7,570 bases of DNA from Cyclobacteriaceae bacterium (GCA_030637245.1 DAOVVI010000068.1:1-7570); one strand, 5' to 3'; numbered from the stretch's first letter, positions 1 through 6,524 are shown. Notes: generated from the letters alone by a model not told the origin. Made by a program: numbers and translations.

Positions 1-436
1 AACCATAACAATGAAGTACTTTGGACCGGAGCATCCAGATGGAGACACCATTATCCACTTCGAAAATGCCAATATCGTTCATATGGGCGACCTTATATTT
101 AACAGGAGATTCCCTTTCATTGATAAGTCAGCTGGCGCTTCGATTAAGAATTGGATTGAAGTATTGGCAAACACCCAAAAAACATACGATAAGGATACAA
201 TTTTCATCTTCGGACATTCCGGAGATGGATATGATATCATAGGTGACATGGCGGATATCAAAGCCAAACAAAACTTTCTTTCCAAGTTACTTGACGCGGT
301 TAGTACAGAGATAAAGGCAGGCAAAAGCCAGGAAGATATTATGAAAATACCTGCAATTAAGGGCGCTGAAGAGTGGAAAGGAAATGGTATTGGGCGATGT
401 CTTTCCACGGCATACCAGGAATTGACTTCAGAATAA
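1..436 (+). CDS. MBL-fold metallo-hydrolase, C-terminal part (5' end outside window)
   Basis: The frame is open to the left edge (first whole codon at base 2) and ends at TAA 434-436, so the ATG at 11 is probably an internal methionine and not the start. Counting from that Met, the fragment carries the later metal ligands of the metallo-beta-lactamase fold: His8 in GPEHPDGD (the third zinc histidine), Asp27 in HMGD (bridging Asp) and His69 in FGHSG (last zinc His). The early HxHxDH motif must lie upstream, outside the window. The tail, with an AGKSQEDI stretch and a closing AY-EL, resembles COG0491-type single-domain hydrolases of about 280-300 residues. The family hydrolyses thioesters, lactones, beta-lactams and other substrates, and the substrate here cannot be told. 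No convincing terminator follows the stop. Confidence 0.85.
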   Translation, partial: TITMKYFGPEHPDGDTIIHFENANIVHMGDLIFNRRFPFIDKSAGASIKNWIEVLANTQKTYDKDTIFIFGHSGDGYDIIGDMADIKAKQNFLSKLLDAVSTEIKAGKSQEDIMKIPAIKGAEEWKGNGIGRCLSTAYQELTSE

Positions 437-568
437 AATCTTTAAGAATAATTAACTGCGCTGACTCTATTATTTATAAATAAAAATTGATCTGCTTGTT
501 ATTATCTTTTGTAAATTCGCCATTGCTTTTATAGCTTTTTATTATTTAAATTTTATTTTTTTTGACTC

Positions 569-1261
569 GTGAAGGAAAACCTGGAGCAATATCTCAAATT
601 TAAAAAAGGTGAAATTCGGATGCCCACACACCTGAAACCGCAGAAAGAATTATCCGGCAAACTTTATGAAAGTGCATTTATGGAGCGAATAACCAGGACC
701 CCAATTTGGATTCCCCAGGTTTTGTGGCTGACGATTAGCACAGTATTTTTCTGGATTGCAACTACAAAGACTGAAATACTCCCTTATTATATCCTGATTT
801 TAGGTATTGCTGGTTTTGTCACATGGACAATGACTGAATATATTGTGCATAGGTTTTTATATCATACCGAGTCAAATTCTGATGTGCTTTATGATATTCA
901 ATATAAAGGACACGGATTTCATCATCTTTATCCGAAGGATCCTGAAAGGCTGGCAATGCCTCCTGTTCCCGGCCTGGTCTTATTTTCAATTTTCTTCGGT
1001 TTATTTTATTTATTATTGGGCTCTTATTCTTTGGCGTTTTTCCCGGGCTTTATGATTGGTTATAATTGCTATATCACCATACATTATTTCCAGCATGTTG
1101 TGAAAAGTCCTATGTACAAACCATGGAAAAAACTCTGGAAACATCACAAGGCACATCATTATTCAAATCCATATGCAGCATTTGGAGTTTCTACCAGGCT
1201 GTGGGATTATGTTTTCGGCACTATGCCCCAAAAAAGTAAAAAGGCTAAACCAACAAATTAA
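569..1261 (+). CDS. Fatty acid 2-hydroxylase-type membrane di-iron hydroxylase (sterol desaturase superfamily)
   Basis: A 230-residue polytopic membrane protein with the di-iron histidine clusters of the fatty acid hydroxylase family: H94RFLYH99, H115GFHH119 followed by YPKDPERLAMPP, H172YFQH176, and H192HKAHH197 followed by AFGVSTRLWDYVFGT. The HGxHH..P.D..RL..PP block and the closing WD-x-x-FGT are typical of FA2H/Scs7, which place a 2-hydroxyl on the acyl chain of sphingolipids with oxygen. Hydrophobic helices lie near residues 46-63, 73-91, 133-153 and 157-172; the histidines would face the cytoplasm. Bacteroidota make sphingolipids, so acyl-chain hydroxylation of ceramide-type lipid is an inference consistent with the phylum. 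Start is uncertain: GTG 569 is the first start codon after an in-frame TGA (563-565) and has no ribosome site, whereas ATG 620 (residue 18) has AAAGGTG (605-611) 8 nt upstream. There is no cytochrome b5 domain, unlike eukaryotic FA2H. Confidence 0.87.
   Translation: MKENLEQYLKFKKGEIRMPTHLKPQKELSGKLYESAFMERITRTPIWIPQVLWLTISTVFFWIATTKTEILPYYILILGIAGFVTWTMTEYIVHRFLYHTESNSDVLYDIQYKGHGFHHLYPKDPERLAMPPVPGLVLFSIFFGLFYLLLGSYSLAFFPGFMIGYNCYITIHYFQHVVKSPMYKPWKKLWKHHKAHHYSNPYAAFGVSTRLWDYVFGTMPQKSKKAKPTN
605..622 (+). promoter_or_regulatory. Possible ribosome binding site favouring ATG 620 as hydroxylase start
   Basis: AAAGGTG at 605-611 sits 8 nt before ATG 620, while the alternative GTG at 569 has only T-rich sequence before it. 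The conserved part of the protein (ELSGKLY onward, then the first helix) begins after both candidates, so the sequence alone does not settle the start. Bacteroidota often lack Shine-Dalgarno sites, so this evidence is weak. Confidence 0.35.
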
Positions 1262-1320
1262 ATGTACGATCAGGTCATACCTACAACTTGTTGTTTGATT
1301 TGAGTATTGTTACGGGTGTT

Positions 1321-1343
1321 GGATTCAGGTTTCTGGATTCAGG
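1321..1343 (+). repeat. Short direct repeat, GGATTCAGG twice
   Basis: GGATTCAGG occurs at 1321-1329 and again at 1335-1343, a 14-bp period with TTTCT between the copies. It lies in the gene-free gap after the hydroxylase, 15 bp before the REP-like element. It may be a slipped duplication or part of the same repeat element; no function is suggested. Confidence 0.5.
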
Positions 1344-1358
1344 GTTACTGCAACTTAT

Positions 1359-1433
1359 AGCTCATTAGGATTCGCAATCCGAATGAAGAACATTCATCGC
1401 CAATTCCTTCCGGATTGCAAATCCGAAAGAGCT
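1359..1433. repeat. REP/BIME-like element: two palindromic units in inverted orientation
   Basis: Two arms, 1359-1383 and 1408-1433, are inverted copies of one another: 22 of 25 bases match with one 1-base gap, and they end in AGCT at both outer borders. Each arm is itself a small hairpin: GGATT-CGC-AATCC at 1368-1380 (with ATT/AAT outside one mismatch) and CGGATT-GCA-AATCCG at 1411-1425. The 24-bp spacer adds a third hairpin, GAATG-AAGAA-CATTC at 1381-1395. This architecture of short palindromes paired head to head in an intergenic gap is that of REP sequences grouped as BIMEs, which in many bacteria are spread by a single-domain REP-associated (RAYT, Y1) transposase encoded elsewhere. No transposase gene is in the window. 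No T-tract follows, so a simple terminator is less likely. Confidence 0.6.
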
Positions 1434-1557
1434 GAGGTTTCTTCCATCTTCTGACTTTATTACCTTTTTTATAAAAATTACAATCAAACAAATCTTATAA
1501 ATCATAAAATTCTATTATTCTCGTTTTTATCCGAACCTTAATTTCAATACGAATCAT

Positions 1558-2040
1558 ATGTCAAAAACCACGTTTGCCTTAATAACAGTTTTCATGTTCT
1601 CTTCATCCCTGATAAAAGCACAGGATTTTAGTGTTGGAGGAGGATTAGGATATGGCTCTCAAATCAACACTATTGGAATTAATTTTCGCGGGGACGTAAA
1701 ATTTTACAAACAATGGTCGATCACTCCCCATTTCAATTATTTTTTCAACAAACAAAAAGGAGATGTTACTGAAAAATGGAATGCGTTAAATGTGGATGGA
1801 CATTACTTTTTTGAACTGGATCAAACATGGATTGTTTATCCTCTTTTTGGAGTAAATTTTGCAACAGTTTCAGAAAAAGTAAATGACATAACCTTTTCCA
1901 ATTCTGATATAGGGATCAACCTGGGCTTCGGTTCAGAATTTAATTTTGATAGAAAGCTTTCCGGATTTGGAGAAATAAAATATGTGATCAGCGATGCCGA
2001 TCAGCTTGTACTTACTTTCGGATTACTCTTCCAGCTTTAA
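1558..2040 (+). CDS. Small outer-membrane beta-barrel protein (8-strand, OmpX/OmpW-like size)
   Basis: A 160-residue protein beginning with a signal peptide (K3, hydrophobic stretch 6-19, likely cleavage at KA-Q around residue 21). The mature part of about 138 residues alternates polar and hydrophobic residues and can be divided into eight strands: about 23-33, 38-50, 53-63, 73-86, 91-105, 115-130, 135-145 and 149-160. It is rich in glycine and aromatic residues, and short turns separate the strands, as in the generic outer membrane beta-barrel family (Pfam OMP_b-brl type). The last residue is Leu and not the usual Phe/Trp. Role unknown: structural protein, adhesin or small porin are all possible. 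No Shine-Dalgarno site precedes ATG 1558. A weak promoter-like pair, TTTC 1438-1441 and TACCTTTT 1461-1468 (19 bp apart), lies just after the REP-like element. It converges on the potassium channel gene with only 3 bp between stop codons. Confidence 0.75.
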   Translation: MSKTTFALITVFMFSSSLIKAQDFSVGGGLGYGSQINTIGINFRGDVKFYKQWSITPHFNYFFNKQKGDVTEKWNALNVDGHYFFELDQTWIVYPLFGVNFATVSEKVNDITFSNSDIGINLGFGSEFNFDRKLSGFGEIKYVISDADQLVLTFGLLFQL

Positions 2041-2043
2041 TTA

Positions 2044-2730
2044 TTAATCTTCGGGATTATGGGATAAAAATTTTCCCACTAGAATTGCCATAACTATAGC
2101 AAGGTAAAACTGCCCTATTAGGCCTTCCAATATCGCGATCTTTTGCCCCAGTGCTGAAGTAGGTGCAAAATCTCCATACCCAATGGTAGTAAGGGTAATG
2201 AAACTGTAATAAAATGCATCCTCTATCCCATTTTCACTTGTCATATCCACACTTATCGTATCCGGATAGGCGTTGTCAAGAGAAGCGAAAACAAAAAATG
2301 TAATTACCCCGATCATAAAATATCCGGCAAAAGCGCCAATAATTACCGAAGCAGTCACTTTTTTAGATCGTAATAAATCTTTAAAGAGAAAGAAGGTGAT
2401 GAAAGAAAAATATATAAAAAGAAATATATATGCAGCCCTTCCCAGATGGGCTGCTCTTTCCAGATCGTTTGACTCTTTATAATTGTTCCAGATGAATATA
2501 AAAACAAGCAACGTAACTACCAGCCCATAAGTAAGAAACCTTGCTCTTGGAGAAGTTTGAATGAGAAATATACTGGTCACAATTAAAATCGTGATTAATA
2601 AAGGAAATTGAAGGGTCACAGAAAAAACCTTTTCAAGTAACTCCGGAAGGATAAAAAATAAAAGCAATCCCACTAAAAAAATCGGATGGCGGTGGTCTAG
2701 TAACCAATTATACAATGTTGATTTTTCCAT
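2044..2730 (-). CDS. Six-TM, single-pore potassium channel (Ion_trans_2 type)
   Basis: A 228-residue inner-membrane protein with six likely transmembrane helices at about 17-32, 41-58, 66-82, 98-117, 127-150 and 197-219. The pore loop lies between helices 5 and 6 and contains the selectivity filter T181-TIGYGD187, the signature of potassium channels; four subunits would form one pore. The fourth helix lacks the spaced arginines of a voltage sensor, and the protein ends (SHNPED) soon after helix 6, so there is no RCK/TrkA or cyclic-nucleotide gating domain. It would conduct K+ passively, with gating unknown. The start at 2730 is supported by AGAGGAA on the minus strand (2747-2741), 10 nt upstream. 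It is transcribed divergently from the coiled-coil gene at 2899 and converges on the beta-barrel gene. Confidence 0.88.
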   Translation of the reverse strand: MEKSTLYNWLLDHRHPIFLVGLLLFFILPELLEKVFSVTLQFPLLITILIVTSIFLIQTSPRARFLTYGLVVTLLVFIFIWNNYKESNDLERAAHLGRAAYIFLFIYFSFITFFLFKDLLRSKKVTASVIIGAFAGYFMIGVITFFVFASLDNAYPDTISVDMTSENGIEDAFYYSFITLTTIGYGDFAPTSALGQKIAILEGLIGQFYLAIVMAILVGKFLSHNPED

Positions 2731-2793
2731 AAATTTTAATTTCCTCTAATCAATTGAATTTTACTTGAATTTAGTAAAAAAGAAATAATTAAC

Positions 2794-2827
2794 GCAAACG
2801 CATACTTATTTGCAAAATTGTATGGCG
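2794..2827. promoter_or_regulatory. Overlapping inverted repeats between divergent genes (possible operator)
   Basis: In the 168-bp divergent gap, GCAAA (2794-2798) faces TTTGC (2809-2813) across 10 bp, and CGCATAC (2799-2805) faces GTATGGCG (2820-2827) with a one-base bulge. A dyad in this position could bind a regulator of either gene. The arms are short, no clear promoter was found next to them, and chance is not excluded. Confidence 0.25.
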
Positions 2828-2898
2828 GGTTGTTTTTAAATTAATAATTTAACATAAAATAAAAGACTGAATAAGACTACTCTTTATTTTTCATTGAG

Positions 2899-4077
2899 AT
2901 GAAATCACCTGCAATACACAACCAAGCAATATGTTTTGTACTCTCTATTCTCATAATTTTCCTATCATTTCAAAATGTATCAGCACAGAAGGATAGAGAC
3001 AATTTATCAAAGTTTAAAAAAAAGAGAAGTAAGATTGATATTTCAAATTTTGAATTGAGACTCAGGCTGTCGGATTATTTTATTCACTATACAAGCATAT
3101 TAGAAGAAGAAGCAGATAAAATTTATTTTGGCACAAATAACCTGGAAATTAAAAGAGCAGCTCTAATGTGGAAAATTTATGGCATCTCAGCAATGAATAA
3201 AGCCATCAACATGCCAGATCCTATTGCCAGCTTTTACAATGCCTGGCCATTTACCAAACAGATAATCATATTTTTTGAAGAAGGAGAAGGTAAAGAAAAA
3301 TTCGGTCCTTTTCATAAAGATGCAGTACAGTTAAGTAGATATTTTGAATCCAAACTTGACACAATCTTGATTGATATGACCGATATAGCTAACTTTGACC
3401 TAATGGAGCCTCAAATCGATAATTGGGTAGCTGAACATTATCCTATTCAGGATTTTTATTTTACCAGGGAATCGACGCTAGAGGACTTCGCAAGGTGGCT
3501 TGGAGAGGAACATCTTGGTCTTGGGAAAAGTGTTGTTACCATTACTGAAGAAGTAAAGGAATTATCGAATAAAATAAATTTATACACAGACCTTGTACCA
3601 AGGCAGGCCAGATGGCAAATAGATTATGCTATTCTGAATTATCTTCAAGATACCACATTAACGAGCAGGATCGATAAGCTGATCACTTCCATGGATCGAA
3701 TCACCAAAGTTATAGAAATGACACCGGACGTAATTGAATACAACAGAGATGCCACATTGAGAGACATCGATGAACAACGTGAAAAAAGCCTTCAATTTTT
3801 AATAGGCGAACGGAAAGCTTTCATAAATGAAATTAGAAAGGAAAGAGTAGAAGTTATATCAAAAATTATTGCAGAAAGAAAGGCAGTATTGGAAGAACTG
3901 AAAAATGAAAGGGCAATTGTCTTGGAAGAAATAAAAGGGATGTCTAGCGACCTGGTGTTACAAACGGGATCAGAAATAGAAAGGATCGTCGATAAAATTT
4001 TTTGGAGGCTTACTTTGATATCTATAATTATTGGATTATCCTTAATATTATCAGTTGTGCTATATAAAAAGCTTTAG
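2899..4077 (+). CDS. Unrecognised secreted protein with six hendecad coiled-coil repeats and C-terminal membrane anchor
   Basis: A 392-residue protein with no domain I can name. A signal peptide covers residues 1-29 (hydrophobic 11-24, cleavage near VSA-Q). A mostly helical middle (about 50-275) follows, with many Trp, Tyr and Phe residues around 90-126. Residues 282-347 are six back-to-back 11-residue units starting N282R, Q293R, E304R, E315R, E326R and E337R. The second position is Arg in all six, and the units share an ER-x-A-x-x-x-E-E/I pattern. An 11-residue (hendecad) period gives a nearly straight or slightly right-handed coiled coil. One hydrophobic helix (about 371-388) and the basic tail YKKL end the protein. 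Inferred topology: the bulk is in the periplasm on a coiled-coil stalk, anchored in the inner membrane. From memory, unverified, 11-mer repeats before a single C-terminal helix occur in uncharacterised bacterial membrane proteins. It is divergent from the K+ channel and converges on the patatin gene. Confidence 0.8.
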   Translation: MKSPAIHNQAICFVLSILIIFLSFQNVSAQKDRDNLSKFKKKRSKIDISNFELRLRLSDYFIHYTSILEEEADKIYFGTNNLEIKRAALMWKIYGISAMNKAINMPDPIASFYNAWPFTKQIIIFFEEGEGKEKFGPFHKDAVQLSRYFESKLDTILIDMTDIANFDLMEPQIDNWVAEHYPIQDFYFTRESTLEDFARWLGEEHLGLGKSVVTITEEVKELSNKINLYTDLVPRQARWQIDYAILNYLQDTTLTSRIDKLITSMDRITKVIEMTPDVIEYNRDATLRDIDEQREKSLQFLIGERKAFINEIRKERVEVISKIIAERKAVLEELKNERAIVLEEIKGMSSDLVLQTGSEIERIVDKIFWRLTLISIIIGLSLILSVVLYKKL

Positions 4078-4083
4078 CAAGCT
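4061..4083 (-). terminator. Weak intrinsic terminator for the patatin-like gene
   Basis: Read on the minus strand, 13 nt past the patatin stop codon, AGCTT-GCTA-AAGCT forms a 5-bp stem with a 4-nt loop (4083 to 4070), followed at once by TTTTTATATA. The U-run is good but the stem is short and low in GC. It overlaps the last codons of the convergent coiled-coil gene. Confidence 0.4.
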
Positions 4084-4095
4084 GATCGACCGTCA

Positions 4096-6360
4096 TTAAA
4101 ACCAGAATCCTACATTGAAATTTGTGTGTACTTTTGTGTTTTTAGTATCCTTTGCCAATGAAAATGATATTGGACCCAATGGGCTATTGTAGCCTATTGA
4201 CAATCCAAAACCAATTCGTCGTCGTTCTCCTCCTAGAAAATCATCAACTGTAATATCATAAAATAGCTCCATAGGATATTGTACATCCATATAGTTTGCT
4301 ATCCCGCTAATGAAGAAATTATCAAACATTTCATACTGTAATACCAACTTAGTATAGAAATAATTTGGCGATATGTACTCTTTATCTGTCGCACCCCAAT
4401 ACTCCGATACATGCTTAAATCTTGGGTTGAACCCTCCTAAAAAGTAATAATCCGTAATATTGAAATCCGGTTCACCAAGTGTAGTCAAAACCACTGTATT
4501 TTTAGTGATGATTGAAAATCGATTGGAAACCTTGAATATGTAGGTAAAATAGGTCTCAATAGCAACGTATGGATCAAATTGCTGCTCGATCGTCGTTTTT
4601 GTTGTAGATATCGAATCTTCGTTGATTTGAGTCGTCCTGTTTTTTACATCAAATACTTTTTTAAGTGAAACTTTAAAATCAATCCCTTTTTTAGGGTAGA
4701 ACTGGCGATCAAAACTATTATACTTAATAAAAAAAATAACACCTACATCTCTATTCTTGATCTCTTGTATTTGTCTGACCAATTCACCAACTTTTGGTGT
4801 GAGTTCTGTATATTCGAGTTGGGCTCTGCCCCCAAATGTAAAATTTAGAAAACTAGTAGATTGGAGCTGAAGGTATAAATTGGTATAATCGGCGTCAAGT
4901 GTAGATATATTTATATTATCTTCAAAAAACGGCAATTCATTGCTGCCAAAATCCAACCCAACTATAATTCCGGCATTTTGCTTTTCACCTATATATTTCA
5001 AAAAATTCAGGTCAAGTCGAGGGCTTTCTGAAAAATCAAATTCAAGAAGGGATCGAGAATGAGGCAATAACAAATTTCGATAGGTAATATTCGCATTTAT
5101 CCCGATATCATTTTCTCCATCAAAATGTACAGCAAGCTTTAATTTCCCATCCGATGTCTCCCTTACTTTGATCTTAAGCTCATGTTTCGGTCCATCGCGA
5201 ATAATCTCATAAGTGACTTTTTCGAAAAATCGTGTCCCGTAAACAACAGATATTTGCTTTTCAATTTCCTTAACTGAAAGTATCGAACCTTCTTCAATCC
5301 TCAACTTACCTTTGATGAGTTTGGATGAAATCTTTTTATTCCCTTCTATGGTGATACTGGTAATGAGGTATTCGTCTTTTAGAGGTAATGAATTTACCAC
5401 ATTAAGCGGGCCCATTTGTTTTAATGAATCTGCCAACTTTTTGAAAGTCTCTACATATTCCTGTCCTTTTTCATTGCCTTTTTCGAGGATTTGCTCCCAT
5501 TGTTTAAAACTTCCGGGAGTATAATCTTTAATATCAGGCTCCACATAAATATCAACCATTTTCTTTTGTCTTCTTGAATCAAAAGCACTTGTAACAAATG
5601 CAGATTGGCTCAATAACGAAAGAAGGTTGTTGAGTTCTTCTTTACCCAGCAATCCAGTACTTACAAAAACACCGATTACAATATCCGCACCCATTGCTTT
5701 GACTTCCTCCACTGGAAAATTTCGAACAAGACCTCCATCAACCAATAGGCGCCCATTTAATTCTACAGGAGTGAAAATTGTAGGTATGGCCATACTCGCT
5801 CGAATAGCTTCAGGTAATGACCCTTTATTTAAAACCACCGGTTCACCGGTAGCTATATCAGCAGCCACACAGGCAAATGGAATGGGGAAATCATTGAAAT
5901 TTTCAATATCATGAACTGATCGTGTAAGCCTGGACAATACCTCTGAAAGCTTCTGTCCTTCGATCAAACCTTTTGGTAATCCTACTTTTATTCCATCGAC
6001 CTGGAGTTCGCCAATGTATCTTCCGTAATACTGCTTTTCTTCAAAAGTAATTTCATCCAGAGGTATATTATTGCTAAGCATTTCATCCCAATCAATCTGA
6101 GCTACTACTTTTTCGATATCATCGGCAGTATAGCCAATTGAATACAATCCTCCTACGATACTTCCTATACTCGTTCCAGTTACATAATCAGGTGTAAGTC
6201 CTGCTTCCTCCATTGCACGAATTATCCCAATATGCGCTATACCTTTTGCCCCTCCTCCACTTAGCACCAGGCCAATTTTTGGTCTTTCCTCAATTTGTTG
6301 AGATACTGCCTGGTAAAAGCTTAAAAAAAGAAGGCTGAGAAAAAGAAAGTATTTTATCAT
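4096..6360 (-). CDS. Patatin-POTRA-beta-barrel protein, type Vd autotransporter-like (PlpD-like) phospholipase
   Basis: A 754-residue protein with three parts. After a signal peptide (1-20, cleavage near AVS-Q) comes a patatin domain (about 27-235) with the oxyanion-hole loop GGGAKG (35-40), the nucleophile elbow GTSIG with Ser64, and D208GG giving the Asp of the Ser-Asp dyad. All catalytic parts are intact, so lipid acyl hydrolysis (phospholipase A-type) is expected. One POTRA-like segment follows (about 331-401, with ITIEGNKKIS and the FFEKVTYEI strand). An Omp85-type barrel (about 405-754) contains NSFDRQFYPKKGIDF and YNSPLGPISF and ends in Gly-Phe-Trp-Phe, a typical outer-membrane assembly signal. 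This order and length match type Vd secretion proteins such as PlpD of Pseudomonas (about 728 residues). The patatin part may be displayed outside, released, or kept in the periplasm; the sequence does not decide. It has its own promoter and converges on the coiled-coil gene 18 bp away. Confidence 0.92.
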   Translation of the reverse strand: MIKYFLFLSLLFLSFYQAVSQQIEERPKIGLVLSGGGAKGIAHIGIIRAMEEAGLTPDYVTGTSIGSIVGGLYSIGYTADDIEKVVAQIDWDEMLSNNIPLDEITFEEKQYYGRYIGELQVDGIKVGLPKGLIEGQKLSEVLSRLTRSVHDIENFNDFPIPFACVAADIATGEPVVLNKGSLPEAIRASMAIPTIFTPVELNGRLLVDGGLVRNFPVEEVKAMGADIVIGVFVSTGLLGKEELNNLLSLLSQSAFVTSAFDSRRQKKMVDIYVEPDIKDYTPGSFKQWEQILEKGNEKGQEYVETFKKLADSLKQMGPLNVVNSLPLKDEYLITSITIEGNKKISSKLIKGKLRIEEGSILSVKEIEKQISVVYGTRFFEKVTYEIIRDGPKHELKIKVRETSDGKLKLAVHFDGENDIGINANITYRNLLLPHSRSLLEFDFSESPRLDLNFLKYIGEKQNAGIIVGLDFGSNELPFFEDNINISTLDADYTNLYLQLQSTSFLNFTFGGRAQLEYTELTPKVGELVRQIQEIKNRDVGVIFFIKYNSFDRQFYPKKGIDFKVSLKKVFDVKNRTTQINEDSISTTKTTIEQQFDPYVAIETYFTYIFKVSNRFSIITKNTVVLTTLGEPDFNITDYYFLGGFNPRFKHVSEYWGATDKEYISPNYFYTKLVLQYEMFDNFFISGIANYMDVQYPMELFYDITVDDFLGGERRRIGFGLSIGYNSPLGPISFSLAKDTKNTKVHTNFNVGFWF

Positions 6361-6384
6361 ATAACTATATGATTGATGCTATTG

Positions 6385-6414
6385 CAAAGATAAAGTTTGG
6401 AAGTTCAGAACAAA
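6385..6414 (-). promoter_or_regulatory. Bacteroidota-type promoter for the patatin-like gene
   Basis: On the minus strand TTTG (6414-6411) is followed after 18 bp by TATCTTTG (6392-6385), an exact match to the Bacteroidota -33/-7 consensus TTTG and TAnnTTTG. Transcription should begin near 6378-6380, leaving a leader of about 20 nt before the start codon at 6360, which has no Shine-Dalgarno site. Both elements and their spacing support the choice of ATG 6360. Confidence 0.65.
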
Positions 6415-6449
6415 ACTTCCCTGTATTAATACAACTTAGTATAAATAAC

Positions 6450-6481
6450 AAAAAAATGGCCGCTTATGAAAGCGGCCATTT
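6450..6481 (-). terminator. Strong rho-independent terminator of the downstream-edge gene
   Basis: A perfect 12-bp stem (arms 6454-6465 and 6470-6481, core TGGCCGCTT/AAGCGGCCA) closes a 4-nt loop. Read on the minus strand it ends in a run of seven U residues (complement of 6450-6456) and then GUUAUU. It lies 43 nt after the TAG of the gene at 6525-7570 and about 35 bp upstream of the patatin promoter, so it separates the two transcripts. On the plus strand the hairpin is followed by TTTGGG, a poor terminator. Confidence 0.9.
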
Positions 6482-6524
6482 GGGTAGTTGCTTTGCTCAC
6501 ATTCCTGTGGCAATGGTTGATTTA

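Noticed and set aside
79..408. Minus-strand open frame opposite the MBL-fold gene
   Set aside because: The plus strand carries conserved zinc ligands in the same bases; the minus frame is a shadow.
470..483. 14-bp perfect palindrome TTATTTATAAATAA after the MBL gene
   Set aside because: Purely A/T in an A/T-rich gap, with no GC in the stem and no T-tract in a useful position; likely chance rather than a terminator or operator.
503..511. TATCTTTTG before the hydroxylase gene as a -7 promoter element
   Set aside because: It has one extra base relative to TAnnTTTG, and the nearest TTG (487-489) is only 13 bp away, too close for a -33 element.
2045..2059. TAATC-TTCGG-GATTA hairpin at the convergent 3' ends
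   Set aside because: Only a 5-bp AT-rich stem, no T-tract after it on the plus strand, and it lies within the end of the channel gene; not enough for a bidirectional terminator.
5627..5914. Open frame on the plus strand within the patatin gene
   Set aside because: It is antisense to the conserved patatin core, including the DGG motif region, and its low-complexity Ser/Thr/Pro composition is that of a shadow frame.
6423..6432. GTATTAATAC palindrome upstream of the patatin promoter
   Set aside because: A 10-bp AT-rich palindrome is expected several times by chance in a window this long, and no second copy or conserved context supports an operator.
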